From: Amycolatopsis lexingtonensis
GTDB lineage: Bacteria > Actinomycetota > Actinomycetes > Mycobacteriales > Pseudonocardiaceae
Assembly: GCF_014873755.1 (NCBI RefSeq)
Contig: NZ_JADBEG010000001.1
Coordinates: forward strand, 7,352,501 to 7,416,500
DNA length: 64,000 bases
Reading direction: 5' to 3'
In this document: positions 36,196 through 45,706 of the stretch, piece by piece
Layout: each line of letters begins with the position of its first letter
Position numbering within the stretch: position 1 is the first letter of the stretch
Program-made: the position numbers and the translations under genes
Notes under the pieces: generated by a model
Told to the model about the DNA's origin: nothing
Seen by the model: only the letters and a program-made list of their open reading frames with translations
The model's database searches: none

Positions 36196-36852
36196 CTAGC
36201 CGAAGAGCCCGCGCCGCGGGTGCCGGATGACCAGCGAACCGCCGTGGACGCGGCCGCTCAGCACGTAGCGCGGGTTGCCCATGCGGCCGTTGCTGCGCGT
36301 CTTGTCCTCCATCGCGCCGAACTTGACGTCGCTGATCGAGTTGAGGTCCACCGCCGCGTGCTCGGGGATGATGATTTCGACCGAACCCCACTTGGCGTCC
36401 AGCTCGATGTGCACCACCGGCGACTGGACCTGGGCCTCGGTGAAGTCCAGCTTCGTCGACCCGTACTTGTTGCGGACGACCAGCTCGGACGGCACCACCC
36501 ACGGGCCGCCGCGGTGCAGCGAGGAGTACTTCGCGTTGAGCTCGAACCGCCGGCCCGGCGCGTAGCCCACCGGCGGCGGCGCGTACGCCGGAGCGGCGGC
36601 GACGGCCGCGGCCGGGTGGTACAGGCCCGCGAGGTCGGCCAGCACCGCGTTCAGCTCGCCGCGTGTCCTCGAAGCCAGCGCGCGGTCGGTCCGCTCGGTG
36701 AACTCGTCGAGGTCGATCATGCCGCGGCCGATCGCCTTCTGGAGCACGCCGACGACGTGTTCGCGCTCGTCGTCGGAGACCCGCAGATCGCGCTCGCTCA
36801 ACGGCTTGGTTTCGGTGGCCCGCTCGGCCGCCGCGTTCTCTTCCTCGCCCAT
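36196..36852 (-). CDS. DUF1707 domain protein with LiaF-like C-terminus
   Basis: The 218-residue protein has a DUF1707 (SHOCT-like) domain at residues ~22-75 (LRVSDDEREHVVGVLQKAIG, then GRMIDLDEFTERTDRAL-type sequence). A beta-rich C-terminal half resembles the cell-wall-stress LiaF/YvqF C-terminus (VVRNKYGSTKLDFTEAQV, ELDAKWGSVEIIIPEHAAV). No membrane segment is present. Actinomycetes carry many such proteins, some near envelope-stress systems. Start at ATG 36852. Confidence 0.85.
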   Translation of the reverse strand: MGEEENAAAERATETKPLSERDLRVSDDEREHVVGVLQKAIGRGMIDLDEFTERTDRALASRTRGELNAVLADLAGLYHPAAAVAAAPAYAPPPVGYAPGRRFELNAKYSSLHRGGPWVVPSELVVRNKYGSTKLDFTEAQVQSPVVHIELDAKWGSVEIIIPEHAAVDLNSISDVKFGAMEDKTRSNGRMGNPRYVLSGRVHGGSLVIRHPRRGLFG

Positions 36853-36900
36853 GGTCCTGATGGTAGAACCGGTTTTCACCGCGCAGATCGGGGGAAAACC

Positions 36901-37983
36901 CTGAACGGACCCGTAGTTCGCGGTGCCGCCGTCTGCGCGGCGCTGGTCCTCCTGTCCGGGTGCACCGGCGAAGACGCCCCGCCGCCACCGCCGTCGACCA
37001 CGGCCACCCCGGCACCCACGACTCCTCCGCCGCTGCCGGAAGGCCTCACCGGCGTGCGCGCGACCGGCGGGATCGGGGTCACGGCGCTGCTCCCCACCGC
37101 CGGCCCCACCCTCTTCGACGCCGACCGTGGTACCGCCGCCACGCCGCCCGGCTACCCCGGGGGTGACGTCGGGCTGAGCGTGCTCCGGGTCGGGAAGAGC
37201 GCCGTCCTGACCGCGTACCCGCTCGACACCCACAACACCGAGCCGTTCGAAATCCTCGGCTACACCGGCCCGTCGACCCCGCCGCGGTCCCTCGGCCGCG
37301 CCTGGTCGGTCGCGCCGGACGCCGCCGGCGAGGGCGTCTGGCTGATCCGGCAGGACGCGCCGGACGACTGCCGGCTCGAGCACGTCCCACTGGCCGGTGG
37401 CGAGCCCGACCGGGGCCAGTCCGCCAGCTGCCGCACCCAGGTCCGCGCCGAAACCGCGCACGGCCTGCTGATCACCATCAACTCCGGCACCGCCGAGTCC
37501 ACCGACGCGCTGATCGACCCGGCGACCGGCCGCACGGTCGAGCAGGCGCCGCGCATCCTCGCCGTCGCCGGGGACCGGATGCTGCTCGACGGCCTGACCG
37601 ACCTCACCCTCGTCGACCTGCGCGATCGGGGCCGCAAGCAGCTGAGCAGGCCGTCGATCGGCGGCCAGCCGACCGTCGTCGCTTCGCGTGAGGGCAGCTT
37701 GATCGCGGTCGACTTCGCGAACGCGGCCTACCGCGGCACGAGCACGCAGGTCCGGGACGTCTGGCTGCTCCGCACGGAGACGCTGACCTGGGAACACGCC
37801 CCGGGCATGCCGTACGTGACCGAGCACCTCAAGCGCAACGGCGGTCTCGACTGGACCGAGCACGGCGACCTCGTGCTCGCCGACGGCGTCATCGGGGCCT
37901 GGCACCCCGGCGAGCCGCGGTGGCGCCTCGGCGCGGCCACGCTCCCGTCGAGCGACTGGTCGGGCCTCGCCGTCCTCCCGTGA
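36901..37983 (+). CDS. Secreted lipoprotein, probably starting at a CTG codon
   Basis: The 360-residue protein has an N-terminal lipoprotein signal (VVRGAAVCAALVLLSGC, lipobox LSGC), a Pro/Thr linker (PPPPPSTTATPAPTTPPP) and a beta-rich domain of unknown type, perhaps a propeller. No ATG, GTG or TTG lies in frame near the signal peptide. CTG at 36901 follows GGGGGA with a 5-base spacer, so CTG is the best start. Divergent from the DUF1707 gene with only 48 bases between. Function unknown. Confidence 0.75.
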   Translation: MNGPVVRGAAVCAALVLLSGCTGEDAPPPPPSTTATPAPTTPPPLPEGLTGVRATGGIGVTALLPTAGPTLFDADRGTAATPPGYPGGDVGLSVLRVGKSAVLTAYPLDTHNTEPFEILGYTGPSTPPRSLGRAWSVAPDAAGEGVWLIRQDAPDDCRLEHVPLAGGEPDRGQSASCRTQVRAETAHGLLITINSGTAESTDALIDPATGRTVEQAPRILAVAGDRMLLDGLTDLTLVDLRDRGRKQLSRPSIGGQPTVVASREGSLIAVDFANAAYRGTSTQVRDVWLLRTETLTWEHAPGMPYVTEHLKRNGGLDWTEHGDLVLADGVIGAWHPGEPRWRLGAATLPSSDWSGLAVLP

Positions 37984-37986
37984 GGG

Positions 37987-38646
37987 TCACTCCCCGTCGA
38001 GGCCGTGCTCGATCGCGTAGCGGGCCAGCTCGACGCGGTTGTGCAGCTGCAGCTTCCGCAGCGTCGACTGCACGTGGTTCTCCACCGTCCGGTGCGACAG
38101 CACCAGCCGCTCGGCGATCTGCCGGGCGGTCAGCCCCTTCGCGACCAGGCGCAGGACGTCGGTTTCGCGTTCGGTCAGCCGGGGCGGCTCGGCCCCTGCA
38201 GTGTCGCCGGCGTCGGCCATCCGCCGGTACTCGCCGAGCACCAGCCCGGCCAGCCCGGCGGTGAACACCGGGTCGCCGGCCGCGGTCCGGTGCACGGCGT
38301 CCACCAGCTCCGCGGCGGACGCCGACTTGACCAGGTAACCGGACGCGCCGGCCTTCACCGCCTCCAGGACGTCCTTGTGCTCGCCGCTCGCCGAGAGCAC
38401 CAGCACCTTCGTCGACGGGAGCGCCGCGGTGATCTCCCGGGTGGCGTCCACGCCCGAGGTGGTGCCGAGGTTGAGGTCCATCAGCACGACGTCCGGCCGG
38501 ACGGTCCGCGCGATGCGCAGCGCGGCGTCGGCGTCCGGCGCGGTCGCCTTCACGTCGAAGCCGTGCTCGGTCAGGTCGCGGGCCACCCCGTCGCGCCAGA
38601 TCGGGTGGTCGTCGACCACCATGACCGAAATCCGCGGCTCGCTCAT
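37987..38646 (-). CDS. NarL/LuxR-family response regulator
   Basis: The 219-residue protein has a receiver domain (MVVDDHPIWRDGV; phospho-acceptor Asp in VVLMDLNLG; Lys in GASGYLVKSAS). Its C-terminal LuxR helix-turn-helix reads LTERETDVLRLVAKGLTARQ, then IAERLVLSHRTVENHVQ. Its ATG overlaps the stop of the sensor kinase gene (ATGA), so the two form a two-component system. The arrangement resembles MacRS-type actinobacterial systems. The signal and targets are unknown. Confidence 0.92.
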   Translation of the reverse strand: MSEPRISVMVVDDHPIWRDGVARDLTEHGFDVKATAPDADAALRIARTVRPDVVLMDLNLGTTSGVDATREITAALPSTKVLVLSASGEHKDVLEAVKAGASGYLVKSASAAELVDAVHRTAAGDPVFTAGLAGLVLGEYRRMADAGDTAGAEPPRLTERETDVLRLVAKGLTARQIAERLVLSHRTVENHVQSTLRKLQLHNRVELARYAIEHGLDGE

Positions 38647-39779
38647 TTCGCACCCCTCGTGCTCGGCACCCTGACCTCCCACTCCGTGCCCTGCCCGGGC
38701 GCGGTGTCGAGGGTCGCGCTCCCCCCGAGATCGCGGACCCGCCCCCGGATGGATTCCACCACGCCGAGGTGCCCTTCCGCTGCCGCTCGCTCGAGAACGC
38801 CGTCCGGAATGCCCGGTCCGTCGTCGCGGATGCTCACCACGACGTCACTGCCGAGGTCCTCCAGCAGCACCCACGCGTGCGCGCCGGGGCCCGCGTGCTT
38901 CTCGACGTTCGCCAGTGCTTCGCGGGTGACGGCGACGAGCTCCTCGGTCACGTGCGCGGGCAGCTCGACGTCGTCCGCCGGCGTCGAGACCTGCACCGAC
39001 GACGTCGCCAGCAGCTGCAGCGCCGCGCGCAGGCTCAACGTGCCGCTGTCGTTCGGCGTCAGCGGCTCGGTCGTCACCAGCGACCGCAGCGCGATCTCCT
39101 GCTCACCGGCCAGCCGCGCCAGCTCCGCCGCTTCACCGCCGACCTCGTTGCCGCGCTTGCGGACCCGGGCGAGCACCTGCAGCACGCTGTCGTGGATCGA
39201 CCGGGCCAGCCGTTCCCGCTCGGCCGTCGCCGCTTCCTTCCGCAGCGCCTGCTCCAGCCGCGCCGCGGACCGGCGGCCCATGGTCGCGGCCATGCCGACC
39301 AGCAGGCCGGCGGCGGCGAGCAGGACGCCGTCCCGGGCGACGTCGAGGTCGAACTTCTCGCGCGCCAGCCCGGTCGCCACGCCGACGACCAGCCCGGCCA
39401 GCACACCCCCGCTCGCCCCGAAGCGGGCGCCCGCGGCGACCGGGGGCACCGCTGCCCAGACCGTCGTGATGAGCGGGACGTTCAAGGCGAACTGCGCGTC
39501 GCTGAGCACCCACGGCGAGGTCAGCAGCAACGCCGTCGTGAACACCAGGTCGAAGACGACCAGCGCCGGCGGCCGCGTCCGCTCGCGCAGGTAGAGGAAG
39601 CTGCTGACGGCCGACCACAGCGCCATCACGCCGACGATCGCCCACGCGAGCCATTCGCGCTGGTAGTGACCACTTTGGACGATCACGGTGCCGCAGGCGA
39701 ACGCCCACGTGAGCCAGCGGAACGCGAGCACGCCCCGCCACATGGGCGTGATCGGATCGGGGGTCCGCCGGACGGTCAC
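38643..39779 (-). CDS. Sensor histidine kinase (HisKA_3 type, MacS-like)
   Basis: The 378-residue protein has about six hydrophobic segments in its first ~190 residues without a large extracellular loop. A HisKA_3 dimerisation/phospho-acceptor helix follows (ERERLARSIHDSVLQVLARV, His at ~215), with the ATPase N box (REALANVEKHAG) and G box (DDGPGIP). GTG start at 39779 overlaps the transporter stop (GTGA) and its own stop overlaps the regulator start, so three genes form one operon. Confidence 0.92.
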   Translation of the reverse strand: MTVRRTPDPITPMWRGVLAFRWLTWAFACGTVIVQSGHYQREWLAWAIVGVMALWSAVSSFLYLRERTRPPALVVFDLVFTTALLLTSPWVLSDAQFALNVPLITTVWAAVPPVAAGARFGASGGVLAGLVVGVATGLAREKFDLDVARDGVLLAAAGLLVGMAATMGRRSAARLEQALRKEAATAERERLARSIHDSVLQVLARVRKRGNEVGGEAAELARLAGEQEIALRSLVTTEPLTPNDSGTLSLRAALQLLATSSVQVSTPADDVELPAHVTEELVAVTREALANVEKHAGPGAHAWVLLEDLGSDVVVSIRDDGPGIPDGVLERAAAEGHLGVVESIRGRVRDLGGSATLDTAPGQGTEWEVRVPSTRGAK

Positions 39780-41017
39780 GGCTTGTCGTCGCGCTTCGGC
39801 GGTTCGGCCGTCGAAGCGGCGGCTTCCTCCTCGCCGACCGTCGCGATTTCGGCGTTCGGGCCCCCGGGTTCGGCGTCGTTCGGCTGCGCGGCCTGGTCCT
39901 TGAGGACGTCCACCTCGGCCGGGTCCGGGTTGGTCTCGTGCAGCAGCGACCGGACGCCGGCGTTGAGCACCGCGAGCAGCGGCACGGCCAGCAGCGCGCC
40001 GGCGATCCCGCCCGCGACCAGGCCGGCGGTGATGGCGAGCACCACGGCCAGCGGGTGCAGCTTCACCGCCCGCCCGAGCAGCAGCGGCTGCAGGATGTGG
40101 CTTTCCAGCTGCATCACGCCGATCACGATGGCCAGCACGATCACCGCGCCGATGAAGCCGTTCGTCACCAGCGCGATCAGCACCGCGACACCGCCGGTGA
40201 TGACCGCGCCGATGATCGGGATGAACGCGCCGATGAACACCAGCGTCGCCAGCGGGATCACCAGCGGGACACCCATGATCCACAGGCCGACGCCGATGCC
40301 GACGGCGTCGACCACGGCGACCGCCGCCGTCGCCCGCACGTAGCTGACCAGCGACGCGAACCCGCGGCGGCCGGCGACGTCCACGCGGGCGCGGACCCGG
40401 CCGGGCACGGCGCGCACGAGGAACGTCCAGATGCCGTCACCGCCGCTGAGGAAGAAGATCGTGATGAACAGCGTCAGCAGGAAGCCGGTGAGGATCTCGC
40501 CGACCGTGCTCGCCGTGGTCAGCGCGGTCGTCGTGATGGACGCCTGGTTGTTCTGGATGAACCCGATCGCCTGGTTGATGAAGTCCTGGATCTGCTCCTG
40601 GCGCAGGTGCGGCGGTCCGTTGAGGAGCCAGTTCTTGATCTGGTCGAGGCTCGCGTTCACCTGCTGCTGCAGCTGCGGCAGCCCGGAGGAGAACTGCGTG
40701 ATGACGAACGTCAGCAGCCCGCCCAGCACGGCCAGCCCGGCGATCAGCACGATCGCCGTCGCCAGCCCCCGCGGGAACTTCACCGCCACCAGCTTCTGCA
40801 CCGCCGGCGCGAGGAGCGCCGAAACCAGCAGGGCGATGGACAGCGGGATGACGACCACCGAGAGGTAGCCGATCACCCAGACCACGGCGTACAACGCGGC
40901 GATCACGACGATGAACCGCCACGCCAGTGCCGCGCTGATGCGCAGCCCCCGGGGGATCAGCCCGGTGATGTCCTCGTGCTCCGGCAGGAACGGGTCTTCG
41001 CGTCGCGCGTGGCTCAC
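39776..41017 (-). CDS. AI-2E family transporter (YdiK/PerM-like)
   Basis: The 413-residue protein has about eight membrane segments with the AI-2 exporter family pattern: paired N-terminal helices, a soluble amphipathic middle (LPQLQQQVNASLDQIKNWLL), and FIPIIGAVITGGVAVLIAL toward the end. The C-terminal tail is acidic. Family members export small molecules or ions; the substrate here is unknown. GTG at 41017 is the best start (SHARREDPFLPEHED follows). First gene of an operon with a two-component system. Confidence 0.85.
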   Translation of the reverse strand: MSHARREDPFLPEHEDITGLIPRGLRISAALAWRFIVVIAALYAVVWVIGYLSVVVIPLSIALLVSALLAPAVQKLVAVKFPRGLATAIVLIAGLAVLGGLLTFVITQFSSGLPQLQQQVNASLDQIKNWLLNGPPHLRQEQIQDFINQAIGFIQNNQASITTTALTTASTVGEILTGFLLTLFITIFFLSGGDGIWTFLVRAVPGRVRARVDVAGRRGFASLVSYVRATAAVAVVDAVGIGVGLWIMGVPLVIPLATLVFIGAFIPIIGAVITGGVAVLIALVTNGFIGAVIVLAIVIGVMQLESHILQPLLLGRAVKLHPLAVVLAITAGLVAGGIAGALLAVPLLAVLNAGVRSLLHETNPDPAEVDVLKDQAAQPNDAEPGGPNAEIATVGEEEAAASTAEPPKRDDKP

Positions 41018-41249
41018 CGGATCACCGTACTGGCAACGACGTCCGATTCGGCCGCTTTCCGCGAGCCGAGTCCGACACGCTGGACGGCCAGCCGTGATCA
41101 CCCGCCGTGAAAGCCGATCGCACGCTGTGTTCTTCACACGATGGGGGCATCAAGTCGTGTCGAGGATGCGGGCGGCGTGGCGAGTTTGATTAGGTCACTC
41201 TCGCAACGGCACATCGCCGGACTTCCACCGAGCACCAGGAGACGCACCA

Positions 41250-42161
41250 GTGGCCGACCACGCGACGAACGAGGGGCAGGGCGCCAAGCGCGCCGGCCGC
41301 TTCGTGTCGCGTGCGCTGCTCGTGCTGGGCGGGGCCGTCGCCGGCACCGCCGCCGCGTGGCTCATCTCCGGTGCGACCGCCTCCGCGGACACCGTCGAGG
41401 TGGGCACCGCCCCGATCACCGACGCCGCGGCCGGCAGCCTCGGCGACGTGAACACCGGCGCGACGGACGCGGCGAACGACGTCTCCACCACGAGCTGCGC
41501 GCAGGACGCCACTTCGTGGAGCCAGCCGTGCGCGGGCACCCTCCAGCACGAGGTCTCCGACCGCGTCGGCGACTCGGTTTCGGACCTCGCCGACCAGGCT
41601 GTCGTGAGCCCGGCGCAGCGCACCCTCGGCGCGGTCGAGCACATCGTCCGCGAGCCGCAGGACACCCGCGAGGTCCTCGAGCAGACCTTCACCCCCGAGC
41701 CGGCGCACGACGTGCTGCAGCTGCTCGACCCGGCCGGCCACGGCGACCTGGTTCCGCTCCCGGGGCTCACCCCGGTGAAGCAGGAGCCGGTCACCACCGG
41801 CGTCGGCCAGACCACGGACACGGTCGCCGTCTCGACCGTCCAGCTCCCCGCCGCGCTGCGAGCCCCGCTCGCGATGCCGACGGGTCTTCAGCACGACGTC
41901 ACCGGTGCGGCGGGCGAGTCCCGCGATTCCCACCGTGATCTGCCGTCGCCGCTGACCCCGGTGCAGCTTCCGGTCGCACCGTCCGTCCCCACCGCCCCGG
42001 GTGGCAGCACTGCTCCCGGTGGTCACCTCGACGGCCTCAACTTCGGCGTCCCCTTCTGGACGACCGAAGCCGTCGACTCCGCCGTCGCGGCCATGAGCCG
42101 CGCCGGCCTGCGCACCGCGATGCGCACCCCGGGCGAGCAGCCCGGCGTCACTCCTGACTGA
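41250..42161 (+). CDS. Secreted protein of unknown function
   Basis: The 303-residue protein has a signal peptide (ALLVLGGAVAGTAAAWLISG, cleavage likely after ATASA). The mature part is acidic, helical and Thr/Pro-rich with a Cys pair (TSCAQDATSWSQPCAG). No enzymatic motif is seen. AGGAG precedes the GTG at 41250. It lies 209 bases upstream of the chaplin-like repeat gene on the same strand and may act in the same cell-surface layer. The 232-base gap upstream, shared with the divergent transporter, holds no recognisable gene. Confidence 0.7.
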   Translation: MADHATNEGQGAKRAGRFVSRALLVLGGAVAGTAAAWLISGATASADTVEVGTAPITDAAAGSLGDVNTGATDAANDVSTTSCAQDATSWSQPCAGTLQHEVSDRVGDSVSDLADQAVVSPAQRTLGAVEHIVREPQDTREVLEQTFTPEPAHDVLQLLDPAGHGDLVPLPGLTPVKQEPVTTGVGQTTDTVAVSTVQLPAALRAPLAMPTGLQHDVTGAAGESRDSHRDLPSPLTPVQLPVAPSVPTAPGGSTAPGGHLDGLNFGVPFWTTEAVDSAVAAMSRAGLRTAMRTPGEQPGVTPD

Positions 42162-42370
42162 ACACCTCCCTTCACGGGTCGCTGACGCGCCCGAGTCCGT
42201 CCTCAGCTGACGGTCCCTGCGTCCGCGGAATACCCGTGACACGGCGGTGCGCTTTTGTGCGCCCGCAAGAAGTTCCTTCCCCCTCGGGTGCGACTCGGAC
42301 CCCGTTTCGACTTCGACGAGCGCACCCCCATAAGCCCGCAAGGGAACCCGAAATAAAGGAGAAAAACCCC

Positions 42371-45300
42371 ATGCAGACGTGGGCAAAGCGCGGACTCCAG
42401 ACCGCACTTGTCACGGGTGGGTTGCTGATGCTGGGTACCGGCATCGCCTCGGCCGACGAGAACGTCAACCCGGACGCCCCGGCATCCCCGCTCGACCTCA
42501 ACGTGACGGCTCCCATCCAGGAGGCCAACAACGCGGTCGGCACCCCCTTCGGCCAGCTGGACCTGCCCGCCGGGCAGACGGAGCTGAGCACCAAGCCGGT
42601 CACCAACGCGGCGAACGAAGCGGCGAAGCAGCTCGACGAAGCCAGCCCGATCAGCCAGAGCACCCTCGGCGGTGTCACCAAGGCCGACGGTGCGGGCGCC
42701 TTCACCCCGAGCCACAACAACCTCAAGGGCAACAAGGTCACGGGCGACGTCGTCGTCCCGATCCAGATCGTGGACAACGCGGTCGGCGTGATCGGCGACG
42801 CGAACGTCCAGGGTGGCGACCACAGCCAGACCTGGGAGCACAACCAGGACATCGCGACGACCGGTGAGGACTCCAGCCTCGCGGGCAACGCGGTCGCCCT
42901 CGACTGGGCCCTCCCCGTGCAGATCGCCGGGAACGGCGGCGGCGTCGCCGGCGGCACCGGCCGGGTGACCGGTGGGTCGGCCAGCCAGAGCACCACCGAG
43001 ACCGGGAACGTCGACACCAACGGCGACGGCTCGGCCCTCTCCGGCAACGTGGTGGCCGGCCAGTTCGCCACCCCGGTGCAGGTGACCGGCAACGCCGCGT
43101 CGTACCTGCTCGGCAACGGCCAGAGCCACGGCTACTCGGCCGACACGGTCGCCACCTCGGGTGGCTCGCTGTTCAGCTCCGGCGACAACAGCGCGGGATC
43201 GGGCAACGTGGTCGGCGCGCCGATCGCCCTGCCGGTCAAGTTCAACTGCAACTCGGGCGCCGTGTGGGGCTCGCTGTCGAACTCCGACGGCTGCAACACC
43301 TCCGCCGACGCCACGGCCGGGGACACGCGCGAGGGCAGCCTCGGCATCCCGACCTACCTCGAGACGAGCGGCAACGACTCGTTCCTGTCCGGCAACGGCG
43401 GGGCGGCCTCGCTGTCCCCGATCGCGAACGTCGCGGGTGTCGCGGGTTCGTGGATCGGCAACGCCTCGGCGGGCATCCCCGAGACCGGCAGCTCCTCCAG
43501 CACGGTCGACTCGGGCGGCTTCGTCAAGACCGCCGGTGACAACGCGAGCGGCTCGGGCAACGTCCTGAACCCGTCGGTCGCGCTGCCGGTCGAGGCCTTC
43601 GGCATCGGTGGCACCTACATCGGCCAGGCCAACGCCGCACACGACAACACCACCGACGCCAACGCGGGCAACGGCAGCTACACCCGGGGCAACGACTCCG
43701 TGCTGGGTGGCAACATCGTCAACACCCAGACCGCGGGCGCGCCCGAGGTCTTCGGCATCGGCGGCAGCCACATCGGCAACGCGACCGGCACGGCGACCGA
43801 GGACAAGACGGTCACCGCCGGGGCGTACGACGGCACGCAGGGCAACGACTCGTCCGGCTCGGGCAACGTCGTCCAGGTGCCGGTCGGCCTGCCCGCCGAG
43901 GTCTTCGGCGTGGGCGGCTCGTTCATCGGCCAGGGCTCCGGCTCGGCCGAGGAGACCAAGGTCGTTTCCGGTGGCGGCGGTGGCTCCACCCACGACGACA
44001 ACGGCTTCCTGAGCTCCAACCTGGGCACCGTGCCGGCTTCGCTGCCGGTGCAGGTCGCCAACATCGGCGGCGCGTTCGTCGGCCAGGGCCACGGCAAGGG
44101 CTCGACCGACACGACGTCCAACGCGGGCGGCGACGTCACGGCGAACGGCCCCGCGGGCGCCGGCGCCGGCAACATCATCGAGGCCCCGGTCTCGCTCCCG
44201 GTGCTGGCCGCCGGCAGCGGTGCCGCCCTCGCGGGCATCGGCACCGGTGAGAACGACAACATCACCGACTCCTCGGCGGGCGGCGACGCCCTCACCGACG
44301 GGCAGGACGGTGCGCTGACCGGCAACATCGTGAAGGCGCCGGTCGCCGGTGTCGCGCAGGTCTTCAGCGACGGCGTCGCGGGTGCGGCGCTGGGCCACGG
44401 CCTGGGCACCAACGACACCTCGTCGGAGGCCGGCGGCGACGCCACCACCAACGGTGACGGTGGCGCGGTGGCCGGCAACATCGTCGGCGCGGACGCGCTG
44501 CCGGTGGCGCAGGTCTTCGGTGACGCGGTCAGCGCCGCGGGTGTCGCGACCGGCACCGGCACCAGCATGACCCAGGTCGAGAACGCGGGCGACGACACCA
44601 CCTCCGGTGTCGAAGGCGCGATCTCCGGCAACATCCTCGACCTGCCGGTGACCGCGATCGCGCAGCTGTTCGGCGACGCGGTGACCGCGGGCGGCGTCGC
44701 GCACGCCGTCGGCGACAACACGCTGACCACGGAGAACGGTGGCGAGCCGACCACCGAGGGTGACGGGTCCAGCCTGTCGGGCTACAACTTCTACCACGAC
44801 ATCGTGGCGCCGGTGCAGATCTTCGGGGTGCCCCTGGAGCTGCTCGGCGTGGCCACCGCCGACGCGACCGACATGACGAGCATCGACGGCGAGGCCACGG
44901 AAGCGGCCGACACGATCGCCAACCCGGTCGAAGGTTCGGAGCTGGGCGCGGGCGAGCTGCCCTCGCTGACCGGGCTCGCCAGCGGCCTGCCGACGGCGGG
45001 GCTGCCCACCCAGGGCCTGCCCGCGCTGCCGACCGCCGCGCCGCTCGGCGCCGAGCGCGCCGACCTGCCGACCGGTGGGAACCCGCTGGCCGGGCTGACC
45101 CAGCTGGCGCACCTGGGCGCCGTCCCGGCGATGCCGAAGCCGGCCCTGCCCAACACCGCGGCGCTGCCCGCGGTGACCGGGCTGTCGGCGCTGGGTGGGG
45201 CCCTGCCGGGTCACACCGAGCGGGCGGACCTGCCGACCGCCGGCCTGCCGATCGCGGCCCCGGCCCTGCCGGCCGTGCCGGCCCTGGGTGCCCTGCCGGG

Positions 45301-45553
45301 TGCCGAGCGTGCCGACCTGCCGACCGGTGGCCTGCCCGTCGCGCTGCCGGCCCTGCCCGCCCTGGGTGGCGTCCCGGCCCTGCCGGTCGCCCTCCCGGTG
45401 ACCCCGGCGCTGCCGGCCGCCCCGGCCCTGCCGGTGAACGCCAAGCTGCCGGTGCTGGACAGCGCGGCCCCGGCCGCGCAGGTCCCGGCCATGTCGGGTC
45501 TCGACTCGACCGGCTTCCTCGCGAAGCTGCTGGGTCTGGTCAAGCGCAAGTAG
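42371..45553 (+). CDS. Giant secreted protein with about fourteen chaplin-like repeats
   Basis: The 1060-residue protein has a signal peptide (LQTALVTGGLLMLGTGIASA). Between about residues 115 and 840 it carries about fourteen repeats of ~50 residues, each with a chaplin-like core such as SGNVVQVPVGLPAEVFGVGG, then IGxGxG, then an Asn/Asp/Thr/Gly-rich spacer. Chaplins are small amyloid surface proteins of sporulating actinomycetes with one or two such domains; here they are strung into one chain. Residues ~860-1040 are Ala/Leu/Pro-rich with repeated ERADLPTGG blocks, and the end is FLAKLLGLVKRK. No sortase signal is evident. AAAGGAG precedes the ATG. Likely a hydrophobic coat or adhesin protein. 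Confidence 0.82.
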   Translation: MQTWAKRGLQTALVTGGLLMLGTGIASADENVNPDAPASPLDLNVTAPIQEANNAVGTPFGQLDLPAGQTELSTKPVTNAANEAAKQLDEASPISQSTLGGVTKADGAGAFTPSHNNLKGNKVTGDVVVPIQIVDNAVGVIGDANVQGGDHSQTWEHNQDIATTGEDSSLAGNAVALDWALPVQIAGNGGGVAGGTGRVTGGSASQSTTETGNVDTNGDGSALSGNVVAGQFATPVQVTGNAASYLLGNGQSHGYSADTVATSGGSLFSSGDNSAGSGNVVGAPIALPVKFNCNSGAVWGSLSNSDGCNTSADATAGDTREGSLGIPTYLETSGNDSFLSGNGGAASLSPIANVAGVAGSWIGNASAGIPETGSSSSTVDSGGFVKTAGDNASGSGNVLNPSVALPVEAFGIGGTYIGQANAAHDNTTDANAGNGSYTRGNDSVLGGNIVNTQTAGAPEVFGIGGSHIGNATGTATEDKTVTAGAYDGTQGNDSSGSGNVVQVPVGLPAEVFGVGGSFIGQGSGSAEETKVVSGGGGGSTHDDNGFLSSNLGTVPASLPVQVANIGGAFVGQGHGKGSTDTTSNAGGDVTANGPAGAGAGNIIEAPVSLPVLAAGSGAALAGIGTGENDNITDSSAGGDALTDGQDGALTGNIVKAPVAGVAQVFSDGVAGAALGHGLGTNDTSSEAGGDATTNGDGGAVAGNIVGADALPVAQVFGDAVSAAGVATGTGTSMTQVENAGDDTTSGVEGAISGNILDLPVTAIAQLFGDAVTAGGVAHAVGDNTLTTENGGEPTTEGDGSSLSGYNFYHDIVAPVQIFGVPLELLGVATADATDMTSIDGEATEAADTIANPVEGSELGAGELPSLTGLASGLPTAGLPTQGLPALPTAAPLGAERADLPTGGNPLAGLTQLAHLGAVPAMPKPALPNTAALPAVTGLSALGGALPGHTERADLPTAGLPIAAPALPAVPALGALPGAERADLPTGGLPVALPALPALGGVPALPVALPVTPALPAAPALPVNAKLPVLDSAAPAAQVPAMSGLDSTGFLAKLLGLVKRK

Positions 45554-45562
45554 TTCGGTACT

Positions 45563-45593
45563 GCCGGGCGGGTTCGGTCAGAGCCCGCCCGGC
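45563..45593 (+). terminator. Terminator hairpin after the chaplin-like gene
   Basis: GCCGGGCGGG (45563-45572) pairs with CCCGCCCGGC (45584-45593) around an 11-base loop, 10 bases after the stop codon. No T-run follows, as is common in high-GC actinomycetes. Confidence 0.7.
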
Positions 45594-45607
45594 CACTGAC
45601 CCCGCTG

Positions 45608-45679
45608 TCACGGGCAGGCGTTCCACCGCGCCGCGAGGGTGACCTCGCACGGAACGCCCCCACCCGCGATCGCGGTCAT
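45608..45679 (-). CDS. Possible 23-residue peptide gene
   Basis: An open frame starting at ATG 45679 begins MTAIAGGGVPC and ends RWNACP, with two Cys. AAGGAG lies at 45690-45695, ten bases upstream, a better ribosome site than many genes here have. It is framed by a strong hairpin upstream (45707-45743) and the chaplin-gene terminator downstream. Product and role are unknown; chance occurrence is possible. Confidence 0.35.
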   Translation of the reverse strand: MTAIAGGGVPCEVTLAARWNACP

Positions 45680-45706
45680 CGAAAAGGCTCTCCTTCCCTG
45701 GAGAGG

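Noticed and set aside
36853..37905. Upstream extension of the DUF1707 protein on the minus strand
   Set aside because: The frame stays open but runs antisense to the lipoprotein gene. The ATG at 36852 gives the standard DUF1707 N-terminus.
42203..45214. A 1003-codon open frame opposite the chaplin-like gene
   Set aside because: It mirrors the repeat gene on the other strand, has no ribosome site or recognisable domains, and its composition (Arg/Gly/Val-rich) is typical of the reverse frame of high-GC coding DNA.
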